From positions 3,162,001 through 3,226,000 of the forward strand of contig NZ_UESZ01000001.1 in NCBI RefSeq assembly GCF_900108585.1: a stretch of 64,000 bases of DNA, read 5' to 3'. This document shows positions 1-8,271 of the stretch, in pieces. The stretch is from Branchiibius hedensis (lineage in GTDB: Bacteria > Actinomycetota > Actinomycetes > Actinomycetales > Dermatophilaceae). Each line of letters starts with the position of its first letter. The stretch's first letter is position 1. The position numbers were made by a program, and so were the translations under genes. The notes under the pieces are model-generated. The model worked only from the letters and a program-made list of their open reading frames with translations. It searched no databases and was not told the DNA's origin.

Positions 1-1
1 C

Positions 2-421
2 CGCCGGCTGGTGCTCACCATCCCGCCGACCGCGTGGGCGACCCGGGCGGCCCAGGCCGACGGTTACCGGCAGGCCGCGGATCTGGCCGAGACGTACGGC
101 GTGCGGCGGCTGATCGCGATGAACGCGCTGCAGCCGGTTCCACCGGCGTGCGCCGGTCTCGTGGTCCCTGCTCCCGCGATTACCGATGAGCTGCTGCCCA
201 GTGTGATGCGCGGCGCCGCGAGCACGGATCTGCCCACACCCGAGGCGATTTCACAGCTGCAGCAACCGGTCCTGATCCTGGCGTGGACCGACGATCCGGG
301 TCACCCGTTGAGCACGACCGAGGCTCTCACCGACCTGCTGGACGACGTCACGGTGTTCGTGGCGGCGACGCCCGAGCAGCGGGCCGCGTGGCCGCAGATC
401 GGGCGGGACTTCCTGTCCTGA
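2..421 (+). CDS. alpha/beta hydrolase, C-terminal part (cut by window edge)
   Basis: An open frame enters from the left edge and runs 139 codons to a TGA. A GTG at position 11 could be mistaken for a start, but the frame is open to the edge, so the gene probably begins upstream. The visible part has a segment reading PVLILAWTDDPGHPLS and later ATPEQRAAWPQ. This resembles the region of alpha/beta hydrolases that carries the acid residue before the final catalytic His loop. The nucleophile elbow would lie upstream of the window. It is convergent with the hydrolase at 428-1267, with only 6 bases between their stops. The substrate cannot be deduced. Confidence 0.5.
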   Translation, partial: RRLVLTIPPTAWATRAAQADGYRQAADLAETYGVRRLIAMNALQPVPPACAGLVVPAPAITDELLPSVMRGAASTDLPTPEAISQLQQPVLILAWTDDPGHPLSTTEALTDLLDDVTVFVAATPEQRAAWPQIGRDFLS

Positions 422-427
422 TCGCGG

Positions 428-1267
428 TCAGGAAGCGACCCGCAACGCGGCGACCGCTTCCTGCGGCGCCTCGCCCCTCGCCGCAGTCGCGGTGTCGCGG
501 ATGATGTCGGCCGCGAGTTCCGGGTGGTCGAACATCGTGATGTGCCCGGTGTCGGGGATGGTCACGTGCTTGCTGCGCGGCAGGATCCGCCGCGCCCGCT
601 TGGCCTGCGTGGTCAGCAACAGGTAGTCCTGCTCGCCCCAGGCAATGGTCGCGTTGGTGAGGATCTCCGGCTTGTTGCTGCGGAAGAGCGTGTAACTGCG
701 GGCGATCACCGGCCAGAAGCCGCGAGCGCGGCGCAACTGCTGGGCGTCGCTCCACGCGTGCTCGAACTCCAGCTTCTCCGGGTGCTTGTAGAGACTGCCG
801 AAGATGGCGTAGCGACCAACCGGCGTCTTCAGCACCGCTTTGGCCGCCGGAGCCGGGGTGTAGCTGGAGAACTTCAGGAAGAACAGCACCGTGCCGCACC
901 ACAGGAACCCGGGCACCTGGAAGAACCCGGCGGGTGAGAACGCCGTGGCCGAGGCGACCTTGCCGCGCTTGGCCAGCTCCAGGGCGTAGGCACCGCCCAG
1001 GGAGTTGCCGGCGACGTGCGGTTTGTCCAGACCGAGCTCCTCGAAGAACAGTTCCAGCCGGTCGACCGAACTCTTCAACGACGCGTTGAACGGCTTCTCC
1101 AGCCGCCGCGACTCCCCAAAGCCGGGCAGATCAATGGCGATCACGTCGAATTCGTCGGCCAACCGGTCCGGCACATCGCTCCACGCGGAGCGGTTGTGTC
1201 CAATGCCGTGGATGAGCACCAGCGGCTCGCCGGAGCCCTTGCGGCTGTAGTGGATCGGAGCAACCAT
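428..1267 (-). CDS. alpha/beta hydrolase (279 aa)
   Basis: A complete alpha/beta-hydrolase fold protein, probably cytosolic because it has no signal peptide. The oxyanion-hole motif HGIGHN lies at about residues 20-25. The nucleophile elbow GNSLGG puts Ser89 as the catalytic serine. Asp214 in GEQDY and His242 in DTGHITMF complete the triad. A hydrophobic stretch near residues 112-135 is probably the cap. Family members hydrolyse esters, C-C bonds or haloalkanes, and the sequence does not decide among them. The gene starts at an ATG just downstream of a repeat-rich promoter region (1290-1342) that may be an operator. Confidence 0.8.
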   Translation of the reverse strand: MVAPIHYSRKGSGEPLVLIHGIGHNRSAWSDVPDRLADEFDVIAIDLPGFGESRRLEKPFNASLKSSVDRLELFFEELGLDKPHVAGNSLGGAYALELAKRGKVASATAFSPAGFFQVPGFLWCGTVLFFLKFSSYTPAPAAKAVLKTPVGRYAIFGSLYKHPEKLEFEHAWSDAQQLRRARGFWPVIARSYTLFRSNKPEILTNATIAWGEQDYLLLTTQAKRARRILPRSKHVTIPDTGHITMFDHPELAADIIRDTATAARGEAPQEAVAALRVAS

Positions 1268-1289
1268 GACGGACCTCGCAGTCGTGAAT

Positions 1290-1342
1290 AGGACACCACA
1301 GGTGTAGTAGGAGACCTACCCTACCAACCAGTAGGGTGTCCT
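1290..1342. promoter_or_regulatory. repeat-rich putative operator upstream of the hydrolase gene
   Basis: In the 78-base gap before the hydrolase start there is an outer inverted repeat, AGGACACC (1290-1297) with GGTGTCCT (1335-1342). Inside it are four alternating half-sites: GTAGG at 1307, CCTAC at 1315, CCTAC at 1320 and GTAGG at 1331. This arrangement is typical of a repressor site, for example of a TetR-type protein. No regulator gene lies beside it, so the binding protein is unknown. Confidence 0.4.
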
Positions 1343-1345
1343 GCG

Positions 1346-1858
1346 TCACACTCCCCGGGTCACCTGCTGGACCACCCGCAGACTCACCTCGGTCAGCCGA
1401 TCGTTGTCCGCGCCGTACGTCGCCTGCAGTTCGACCCGTTCGCCGCGCAACACATGCGGTAGCCACACGCGGTTCTCGTCCCACATCCGGGCAAACGGCG
1501 GCGCGTCCACGGCGAACCACTCAGGGCGGATCTCCTCGCAGGCCCGCACCTGGCCGGCCCATCGGCGTACGACGAACACCTGGCTGGTCATGTCCCACTC
1601 GGGTCGGTGGGGGAAACGGAAGTCCAGGTACGCCGCGAGCTGCGCGTCGGCCGGGTCGACGATCAAACCCGCCTCTTCCGCCAATTCGCGGACGGCGGCC
1701 TGCTCCAGACTCTCGCCCGGCTCGACCTTTCCGCCGATCCCGACGATCTTGCCGGCCCCGAAGCCGCGCAGTTTGTGGCCCAGCAGTACCCGGCCCGCTC
1801 GGACGGGCAGGATCAGACAGGTTCGCAGCGGCGGCACAGGGCCAGTTTGCCGGTCCAC
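1346..1858 (-). CDS. Nudix hydrolase (MutT/8-oxo-dGTPase-like)
   Basis: About 170 residues with a recognisable Nudix box, GIGGKVEPGESLEQAAVREL followed by AEEAGL, which matches GX5EX7REUXEEXGU. The glutamates coordinate Mg2+ for hydrolysis of a nucleoside diphosphate-X substrate. The sequence LRTCLILPVRAGRVLLGHK before the box and the IVGIGGK turn resemble MTH1-type 8-oxo-dGTP diphosphatases. The frame stays open far upstream, over phosphofructokinase on the other strand, but coding character starts near VDRQTGPVPPL. GTG codons at 1858 or 1837 are the credible starts. It is divergent from pfkA, about 50 bases apart. Confidence 0.8.
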   Translation of the reverse strand: MDRQTGPVPPLRTCLILPVRAGRVLLGHKLRGFGAGKIVGIGGKVEPGESLEQAAVRELAEEAGLIVDPADAQLAAYLDFRFPHRPEWDMTSQVFVVRRWAGQVRACEEIRPEWFAVDAPPFARMWDENRVWLPHVLRGERVELQATYGADNDRLTEVSLRVVQQVTRGV

Positions 1859-1906
1859 CAGTCGGAAACCCTTCGCCAGGGGCGGTCGCTCCGTAAAGAT
1901 AGGCCT

Positions 1907-2929
1907 ATGAAAATCGGCATCCTGACCAGCGGTGGAGACTGTCCGGGCCTGAACGCGGTGATCCGCGGCGCCGTGATCAAAGGCGATCAGATCTACGGGG
2001 TGAAGTTCGCCGGCATCCTGGATGGCTACCGGGGCCTGGCTGAAGGGGACATGATCCCGCTGCCGCGCAAGCGGGTTCGTGGCCTGTCCTTCGTCGGCGG
2101 CACGATCCTCGGCACGTCGCGGAGCAACCCTTACGAGCGCGGCGGTCTGGAGAACATCAAGGAGCAACTGCACGACAACGAGGTCGACGCCATCATCGCG
2201 ATCGGCGGCGAGGGCACCCTGAGCGCCGCCAAGCGGATGGCGGATGACGGCATCCACGTGGTCGGAGTGCCGAAGACCATCGACAACGACGTCGCGGCAA
2301 CGGATTACACCTTCGGTTTCGACACCGCGGTGGCGATCGCGACAGAGTCGATCGACCGCCTGCGGACCACCGCCGAGTCACACCACCGGTGCATGGTCGT
2401 GGAGGTCATGGGCCGGCACGTCGGCTGGATCGCGCTAAACGCAGGCATCGCTGGTGGCGCCCACGCGTCGCTGTTGCCGGAGTTCCCGGTGTCGATCGAT
2501 CAGATCTGCATCTGGGTGAACAAGGCGCACAACCGCGGCCGCGCGCCGGTGATCGTGGTCGCCGAGGGATTCGCTCCGCTGGGCCAGGAGGGTGAGACCA
2601 CCAGCCGCGGGATGGGCAACGACGGCCGACTGCGTCTGGGCGGCATCGGTGAGCAGTTGGCACCGATCATCGAGAGCAAGACCGGTATCGAGACGCGGGC
2701 GGTGCAGTTGGGGCACCTGCAGCGCGGCGGCGTTCCCACGGCGCGGGACCGGGTGCTGGCGACCCGCTACGGGACCGCCGCGATCGATGCCGTGATGGAG
2801 GAGAAGTGGGGCCACATGGTCGCGCTGCACGGGGAAGAGATCACGACGGTCGACCTGCACGACGCGACGACGGAGTTGAAGTCCGTCCCGCGCGATCTGT
2901 GGGACGAGGCCGGGATCCTGTTCGGCTGA
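1907..2929 (+). CDS. pfkA: 6-phosphofructokinase
   Basis: A 340-residue phosphofructokinase that phosphorylates fructose 6-phosphate to the 1,6-bisphosphate. The N-terminal ILTSGGDCPGLNAVIRG is the nucleotide-binding start. GGEGT (about 100-104) has Gly where PPi-dependent enzymes carry Asp, which predicts ATP use. PKTIDND (122-128) has the catalytic aspartates and the Lys found in the actinobacterial and mixed-substrate clade. Fructose-phosphate contacts are in MGRHVGWIA and LGHLQRGG. The ATG at 1907 begins exactly at the conserved N-terminus. Nearby pgi (18.6 kb) is the preceding glycolytic enzyme but is not linked in an operon. Confidence 0.95.
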   Translation: MKIGILTSGGDCPGLNAVIRGAVIKGDQIYGVKFAGILDGYRGLAEGDMIPLPRKRVRGLSFVGGTILGTSRSNPYERGGLENIKEQLHDNEVDAIIAIGGEGTLSAAKRMADDGIHVVGVPKTIDNDVAATDYTFGFDTAVAIATESIDRLRTTAESHHRCMVVEVMGRHVGWIALNAGIAGGAHASLLPEFPVSIDQICIWVNKAHNRGRAPVIVVAEGFAPLGQEGETTSRGMGNDGRLRLGGIGEQLAPIIESKTGIETRAVQLGHLQRGGVPTARDRVLATRYGTAAIDAVMEEKWGHMVALHGEEITTVDLHDATTELKSVPRDLWDEAGILFG

Positions 2930-2950
2930 TCCCGCGGGTTTCCCTAGCCG

Positions 2951-3541
2951 CTATACCGGTCCACCGGTCGAGACCCAGGTGCCGAGCGGTTCCACCGGAA
3001 CCACTTCCTCCTTGCTGACTTCAGCGAAATCCACGAATCCGCGAGCGCGATAGTTCGGCAACGCAGCCGGCCCGTCCAGGGAGCAGGTGTGCAGCCACAC
3101 CCGGCGGGCGGGCGGCAGGCCGTGGTCGGCGGGCAACTCCCAGGCCCGGCGTACGGCGTGGGTCAGCAACGCGCCACCGATCCCCCGGCCGATCGCGTGC
3201 TCGAGCAAGCCGAAGTACTTGATCTCCACCGCGTGCGGATCGCCGTCGGTGGACGCACCCAGGTGGACGTACCCGGCGGGTGCCCCATCGGCGTACGCCA
3301 CCCAGATCTCGGTCCCGGGCAGCGCCAGATCGCTCACCCACTGATCCCGGGTCCAGCGGATGCAGTCGGTCCAGGTCCACGGGCCGCCGACCGCGGCATA
3401 GAGCCACCGCACGAACTCCGGCGTCGGGGCGTCCACCCGCTCGAAACGCACGCCATCGGGCGCTGGACCAGCGGGCTGCAGTTGCGCCGGCGAGGTCATC
3501 TGCAGCGAGGTCGTCACGACGGTCCGCGGTGCCCATTCCAT
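2951..3541 (-). CDS. GNAT-family N-acetyltransferase
   Basis: The protein fits a GCN5-related acetyltransferase. A mixed N-terminal part reads RFERVDAPTPEFVRWLY, then comes a central strand WVAYADGAPAGYVHLG and the acetyl-CoA loop [12 protein letters not shown], which matches R/Q-x-x-G-x-G/A. The end, LPNYRARGFVDFAEV, is the typical motif B/C region. The acceptor substrate is unknown. The frame extends into the end of the upstream oxidase gene, so the start was placed at the ATG at 3541, which avoids overlap. The ATG at 3499 is equally possible, and neither has a strong ribosome-binding site. It probably shares a transcript with the FAD oxidase 10 bases upstream. Confidence 0.75.
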   Translation of the reverse strand: MEWAPRTVVTTSLQMTSPAQLQPAGPAPDGVRFERVDAPTPEFVRWLYAAVGGPWTWTDCIRWTRDQWVSDLALPGTEIWVAYADGAPAGYVHLGASTDGDPHAVEIKYFGLLEHAIGRGIGGALLTHAVRRAWELPADHGLPPARRVWLHTCSLDGPAALPNYRARGFVDFAEVSKEEVVPVEPLGTWVSTGGPV

Positions 3542-3551
3542 GGGCGAAAGA

Positions 3552-4928
3552 CTATGGCCGGCGGGAGACGACGTCCGCGACGGCAGCCACTCGCGAGGGC
3601 CGACCCGTCGCCGACTCACGGCGATCAGCGAACCGGTACGCGGCGTACATCCCGTGAACTCCTAACCAGCGCAACGGTTCTGGCTCCCACTTGCGCACCG
3701 AGCGATTCACCCACGGCAACGAGGTACGCCGAGTGGAGACCCCCAGCGCCAGCTCGGCCAGCGTGCGCCCGGCCAGGGACGACGACGTCACGCCGTGCCC
3801 GACGTATCCGCCGGCGAACCCCACGTGCGACGCGGGATCGAAGGTCACGGTTGCCGACCAGTCGCGCGGCACACCCAGCACCCCGGACCAGGCGTGCGCG
3901 ATGCCGATGCCTTGCGCGGCCGGGAAGAGCCGGACGAGGGCCCCGTAGAGTTCCTCGACGGTGCGCTGCGGGGTCTGCCCGTCGACGTCGGTGCGGGACC
4001 CGAAGCGGTAGGGCACGCCGCGGCCACCGATCGCGATCCGGTCGTCGGCGGTGCGCTGGGCGTAGATGTAGGCGTTGGCCTCGTCGCCGAGAACTTCGTA
4101 CCCGGACCAGCCGACGCAGTCCCAGAACGACTGGGGCAGAGGGTCGGTCGCGATCATCGAGGAGTTCATCGGTAGCCAGGTACGCCGCTGCCCGGCGAGC
4201 GCCGCGGTGAAGCCTTCCGTGCCGCGCAGGACAGTGCCCGCCGAGACGGTCCCGTACGGCGTCCCGACCTGACCGGGTCGAAGCGAGGTCGCTGGGGTGT
4301 CTTCGAGCAACTGCACCCCGGCCGCTTCGACGACCCGCGCCAGGCCGACAACCAGTTTGGCCGGTTGGATGCGGGCACAGTGCGGCGTGAACGACCCGCC
4401 CAGCGCACCGTCGATCGCGATCCGTGAGGCGACCTGTGCGGCCGACAATTCCTCCGTCGGCGGGGCGACGTGGGCCTTCAGACGCGCGAGTTGCGGCTCG
4501 GAGGTGGCGACGGACAGTTCGCCGCCCTTGACGATGTCGGCGTCGATCCCCTCGCGAGCGCACACCGCGATCACTTCATCGACCTGGTCGCGCAACTCCT
4601 GCTCCATCGCCAGCACGCCGGCCTCGCCACTGGAGCGGGCCAACACGCCTCGTGACCCGGGCAGAGCGGCAGTCAACCAGCCCCCGTTTCGCCCGGACGC
4701 GCCGTACCCGATGAACTCCCGCTCGAGCACGGTGACGGACAACGACGGCTGAATCTGCTTGAGGTAGTAGGCAGTCCACAGCCCGGTGTACCCGCCGCCG
4801 ACGATGCACACGTCGGCGGACCGGGAGCCGGAAAGTCGCGGGCGGGTGATGGCGCCACCACCGAGTTGCTGCCACCAGAACGACACCCGGCCGTTGGATG
4901 CAGGAACGGGGGCGCGCACCGTAGGCAC
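3552..4928 (-). CDS. FAD-dependent amine/amino-acid oxidase (DAO family)
   Basis: A 458-residue flavoprotein of the D-amino-acid/glycine oxidase (DAO) superfamily. The dinucleotide fold VCIVGGGYTGLWTAYYL lies at about 40-56. LEREFIGYGASGRNGGWL follows and is the region that binds FAD in gamma-glutamylputrescine oxidase-like enzymes. The C-terminal FAGGYVGHGVTSSSLAGR contacts the flavin. It probably oxidises a secondary or primary amine with O2 or a quinone, but the substrate cannot be read. It is transcribed towards the GNAT gene. Its start lies 46 bases from IS copy 1, so the insertion sits in its promoter region and may have changed its expression. Confidence 0.8.
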   Translation of the reverse strand: MPTVRAPVPASNGRVSFWWQQLGGGAITRPRLSGSRSADVCIVGGGYTGLWTAYYLKQIQPSLSVTVLEREFIGYGASGRNGGWLTAALPGSRGVLARSSGEAGVLAMEQELRDQVDEVIAVCAREGIDADIVKGGELSVATSEPQLARLKAHVAPPTEELSAAQVASRIAIDGALGGSFTPHCARIQPAKLVVGLARVVEAAGVQLLEDTPATSLRPGQVGTPYGTVSAGTVLRGTEGFTAALAGQRRTWLPMNSSMIATDPLPQSFWDCVGWSGYEVLGDEANAYIYAQRTADDRIAIGGRGVPYRFGSRTDVDGQTPQRTVEELYGALVRLFPAAQGIGIAHAWSGVLGVPRDWSATVTFDPASHVGFAGGYVGHGVTSSSLAGRTLAELALGVSTRRTSLPWVNRSVRKWEPEPLRWLGVHGMYAAYRFADRRESATGRPSRVAAVADVVSRRP

Positions 4929-4974
4929 GCTACCCCCGTTCCCTCAGTCCTGCGGAATGAACCCCCTGGCTAGT

Positions 4975-6073
4975 TGTACTGCCCCGGGACGTTAGGAACG
5001 GTTCTCGGCCTGTCGGCGTGACTTGAGGAAGACCTCCGGGTGAGGTGTGAAGCGACGAAGCAAACACATCCCCAAACCCGGAGGTCCTCATGGTCCACGC
5101 TAATGCCCCGCTTTCTGCGACTGGTCGCCTGCGCCTGGCGCGGTGCGTGGTGGACGATGGGTGGCCGTTGCGGCGGGCCGCAGACCGGTTCGGGGTCTCG
5201 GTCACCACCGCGCACCGCTGGGCGGCCCGGTACCGCCAGCATGGTGCGGCGGGGATGTGCGATCGTCCCAGCCGGCCCCAGTCATGTCCGCACCGCACCA
5301 GTAGGCGCCGGGAACGGCGAGTCCTGGGGTTACGGGTTTCGCGGCGGTGGGGCCGGCCCGGATCGCCTACCACCTGGGGATGAATCCGGCCACGGTGCAC
5401 CGCATCCTGACCCGGTACCGGTGTCTTCGGTTGTCCTGGACGGACCCGGCCACTGGTGCCCCGGTACGGGCCGGTCGTCGAAAGGTGGTGCGCTACGAAC
5501 GCGACGCCCCGGGTGATTTGGTCCACGTGGACATCAAGAAGCTGGGCCGCATCCCCGATGGGGGTGGACACCGGGTCCATGGCCGCGCTGCGGGGAAAGC
5601 TAACTCCCGTGCTACCTCCAGCAGTGGGCGGGGGTATGCCTACCTGCACCACGCGGTCGATGACCACTCCCGGTACGCCTACTCAGAGATCCTGGCCGAT
5701 GAGAAGAAGGAGACCGCGACCGCGTTCATGCAACGGGCGGTGGCGCACTTCGCGCAGGTCGGGATCACCACGGACCGGGTGATGACCGACAACGGGTCCT
5801 GTTACCGCTCCCACCTATTCCGGAACATGCTGCAGGACCATGGGATCACCCATAAACGCACCCGCCCCTACACCCCGAAAACCAACGGGAAAGTCGAGCG
5901 GTTCAACCGGACCCTGACCGAGGAGTGGGCCTACGCCCGCCCCTACACCAGCGAGACCGAACGCGCCGCCGCGTACGAGGACTTCCTGCACATCTACAAT
6001 CACCACCGCGCACACACCGCGCTCAAAGGTGGCTCACCCGCAGACCGCGTACCCAACCTGGCGGGGCACTACA
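4975..6073 (+). mobile_element. IS481-family insertion sequence, copy 1 (1099 bp)
   Basis: The ends were set by comparison with copy 2 at 59496-60595; the shared sequence stops at the same bases on both sides. The left end reads TGTACTGCCCC and the inverted right end TGTAGTGCCCC, so the terminal repeats are imperfect and TGT...ACA-bounded. A 6-bp target duplication GCTAGT flanks it at 4969-4974 and 6074-6079. The element carries one transposase gene, here broken by a one-base deletion in a G run. It sits between the FAD oxidase and the sensor kinase genes. The near identity with copy 2 indicates recent transposition. Confidence 0.93.
5031..5086 (+). promoter_or_regulatory. hairpin hiding the transposase ribosome-binding site (IS copy 1)
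   Basis: GACCTCCGGGT (5031-5041) pairs perfectly over 11 bp with ACCCGGAGGTC (5076-5086). The 3' arm contains the Shine-Dalgarno GGAGG, a few bases before the ATG at 5090. A transcript that enters from outside would contain both arms and mask the site. A transcript starting inside the element could leave it free. This kind of protection is known for IS10 and IS50. Confidence 0.6.
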
Positions 6074-6078
6074 GCTAG
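5090..6078 (+). pseudogene. IS481-type transposase, frameshifted (copy 1)
   Basis: The gene matches the intact 329-residue transposase of copy 2, but the G run at 5349-5352 has four bases instead of five. Translation from 5090 therefore leaves the frame after about residue 87 and stops at 5383. The remainder (DDE core) is open from 5347 to 6078. The N-terminal winged or Leu-zipper-like helix-turn-helix and the DDE residues are both present but in different frames. The TAG stop at 6076-6078 lies in the target duplication, not in the element. Programmed frameshifting is possible, but the intact sister copy argues for a mutation or a sequencing error in the homopolymer. Confidence 0.85.
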
Positions 6079-6260
6079 TCACCCAACCAAACACGCCGCA
6101 GGACGTTTGTGCACCTGGGCTCGCGCACGGGCATGGCGGTAGCCGTGGGTTCCGCAGGTGTACTGCCATTTCATCGCTATATACCCACCTGCCGCGCCCC
6201 CCGAACCGCCCATTCCGGCCTCCATCGTTCGGCGGAGGCCCGCAGGACACGAAGAGTGGA

Positions 6261-6278
6261 TCTGTCGGATTCGACAGA
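6261..6278. promoter_or_regulatory. palindrome upstream of the sensor kinase gene
   Basis: TCTGTCG-gatt-CGACAGA is a perfect 7-bp inverted repeat ending 17 bases before the ATG of the sensor kinase. It could be an autoregulatory site for the response regulator, whose family binds inverted repeats, but this is inference. The 6080-6260 stretch between it and IS copy 1 shows no gene. Confidence 0.4.
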
Positions 6279-6295
6279 GCCCCTAACGTTTGCTT

Positions 6296-7573
6296 ATGGA
6301 CAGCATGGACCGGGCGCCGGCGGGCCGACCCACCGACAAGTGGTGGCTCGCGCGCTCCGTCCTCATCGTGGTCATCTGCGCGTTGACCGGGCTGTTCGCT
6401 GTGCTGCTCGCGACCGCCGCGAAGAATCCGCAGTTGGAGATCCACTGGCCCAAGGACGTCGACCCGGTGGTCACGGGCGTCGAAATCGTGATGGTCCTGA
6501 TCCTGGCCGCCCTGACGGTATGGCGCGGCCGCTGGCCGGTGCAGCTGAGCCTGATCGCCTCGATCCTGACCATCCTGTTGCCGCTGGGCGGGATGGTCCC
6601 CACCGTCCTGATGTTCAACGTCCTGATCAGCGACGTACGCCGAGGCTGGCGGGTCGGCTGCTCCGCAATGGCGATCCTGGCGATCTTCGTGTCGATCTGG
6701 CGTGACACCCAGCACCGCTCGCACGACACGTCGTTCTGGCGCAACGTGCTGGCGATGCGCGACGGGCAGGATTTCCCGTGGTGGCTGGTGGTCGCCTTGA
6801 CCGCGTTGATCGCGGCGGTGGTGATCGGTATCGCCGCCTTCGTGCGGGATTGGCGTCGGGGCCATCAGGCCGAACGCGACGCCGAAGAAGCACGCGGTGA
6901 ACTCACCACCCAGTTGCTGCGCCAACAGGAGCGCGAGGAGGTGGCCCGCGAGGTGCACGACGCCCTTGGGCACCGCCTCAGCCTGCTGAACCTGCACGCC
7001 AGCGCCCTGGAGATGCAGGCGAAGGGCAACGAGCCGTTGGCCCGCAGTGCCCGGGTGGTCCAGGAGAACGCGCAGCAGTCCGCCGCGGATCTGCGCGCCC
7101 TGCTGGCAGTGCTGCGCGATCCGAAGACTCCCGAACTGCACGACGGGCTCCCGGGTCTGGCCGACCTGCCCCAGTTGTTGGAGGAGACCCGGTTGGCCGG
7201 GACACCCATCACCGCCTCGTTCTTCGTCGACGACTCCGGCCCACTGAATCCGGAGTTCAGCCGCGATTGCTACCGCATCGTGCAGGAGTTGCTCACCAAC
7301 GCCCGCAAACACGCGCCCGGAGAGCCGTTGCGCATCCACATCGACGTCACGCCGCAGCACGGCGCCGACATCACCGCGGTGAACCAACTCTCTCCGGCGA
7401 CGCCCGATGAGTTCACGGAGGGCAACGGCCTGTTGGGTATCCGGGAGCGGGCCCGTCGGACCGGTGGTGACGCCGAAGCCGCTATTGAGCACAATGTCTC
7501 CACCGGGTCCGGTGACACCGCGGTCTTCCGTACGACCGTGCACCTGCCCTGGCCCGACGCGAAAGCCCCCTGA
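6296..7573 (+). CDS. sensor histidine kinase (NarL/DesK-type)
   Basis: A membrane sensor of about 425 residues. An N-terminal region with about five hydrophobic segments (residues 15-185) has no obvious extracellular domain, so it probably senses membrane state or an internal signal. The HisKA_3 dimerisation box REVHDALGHRLSLL carries the phosphorylated His. ELLTNARKHAPG is the N box of the HATPase_c domain, and GNGLLGIRERA is the glycine-rich ATP lid. The ATG at 6296 was chosen over a TTG two codons upstream. It is followed 26 bases later by its response regulator, with which it forms a two-component system. Confidence 0.88.
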   Translation: MDSMDRAPAGRPTDKWWLARSVLIVVICALTGLFAVLLATAAKNPQLEIHWPKDVDPVVTGVEIVMVLILAALTVWRGRWPVQLSLIASILTILLPLGGMVPTVLMFNVLISDVRRGWRVGCSAMAILAIFVSIWRDTQHRSHDTSFWRNVLAMRDGQDFPWWLVVALTALIAAVVIGIAAFVRDWRRGHQAERDAEEARGELTTQLLRQQEREEVAREVHDALGHRLSLLNLHASALEMQAKGNEPLARSARVVQENAQQSAADLRALLAVLRDPKTPELHDGLPGLADLPQLLEETRLAGTPITASFFVDDSGPLNPEFSRDCYRIVQELLTNARKHAPGEPLRIHIDVTPQHGADITAVNQLSPATPDEFTEGNGLLGIRERARRTGGDAEAAIEHNVSTGSGDTAVFRTTVHLPWPDAKAP

Positions 7574-7599
7574 GCGACGAACCCTGCGGAGGACACCGG

Positions 7600-8268
7600 A
7601 TGAGCGACCAGCCGCCCGTCGCCATTCGAGTTCTCCTGGTCGATGACGAACCCATGGTGCGTTCCGGACTCGCGGCGATCATTGGCACGACGGACGACAT
7701 CGTCGTCGTCGGGGAGGCCGCCGACGGCGAGGAGGCGCTGGCCCGGATCGAGGCCGACGCCCCCGACGTGGTGCTGCTCGACATCCGGATGCCCGGTGAG
7801 GACGGAGTCGCCGTCACCCGCCGGATCGTGACCCTGGACGAGCCGCCCGCGGTCCTGATCCTGACGACCTGGGACTCCGATGCGGTCACCCTGCAGGCGA
7901 TCGGAGCGGGCGCGGCGGGGTTCCTGCTGAAGACCGATGCCGGGCTGGACATCCTGGAAGGGATCCGGGCGGTCGCTGCGGGCCGCGGCGCACTCAGTCA
8001 GTCCCCGGTGCAGGCCGTGCTGTCCGCGGCGGCTCGCTCCGACACGATGGCCCGGTCCCAGGCCCGCGACGCCGTGCGGACTCTGTCGCCGCGGGAGCGT
8101 GAAGCCATCGTCGCGCTGAGCGGACCGGGCAACCTCGACGAGGTCGCCGCCCGCATGTTCGTCGCCAAAAGCACCTTGAAGAGCCACATGGAAAGCGCGC
8201 AGCGCAAACTCGGCGTGAGCAGCCGACACGAACTGGCGGTGATCGCGGCCCGGGCCGGGTTGGTCTGA
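7600..8268 (+). CDS. LuxR/NarL-family response regulator
   Basis: A 222-residue regulator. The receiver domain has the acidic pair Asp15-Asp16, the phospho-acceptor Asp61 in VVLLDIRMPG, Thr89/Thr90 in ILTTWD and Lys111 in FLLKTDAG, so all conserved positions are present. The C-terminal LuxR helix-turn-helix runs from LSPREREAIVALS to SRHELAVIAARAGL. It is the partner of the sensor kinase immediately upstream. Its gene is convergent with the next regulator, with only three bases between their stop codons. Confidence 0.9.
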   Translation: MSDQPPVAIRVLLVDDEPMVRSGLAAIIGTTDDIVVVGEAADGEEALARIEADAPDVVLLDIRMPGEDGVAVTRRIVTLDEPPAVLILTTWDSDAVTLQAIGAGAAGFLLKTDAGLDILEGIRAVAAGRGALSQSPVQAVLSAAARSDTMARSQARDAVRTLSPREREAIVALSGPGNLDEVAARMFVAKSTLKSHMESAQRKLGVSSRHELAVIAARAGLV

Positions 8269-8271
8269 GCC

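Noticed and set aside
6150-6165. TGTACTGCC near 6155, like the IS left end
   Set aside because: Only nine bases match and nothing follows that resembles the element, so a third IS end is not supported.
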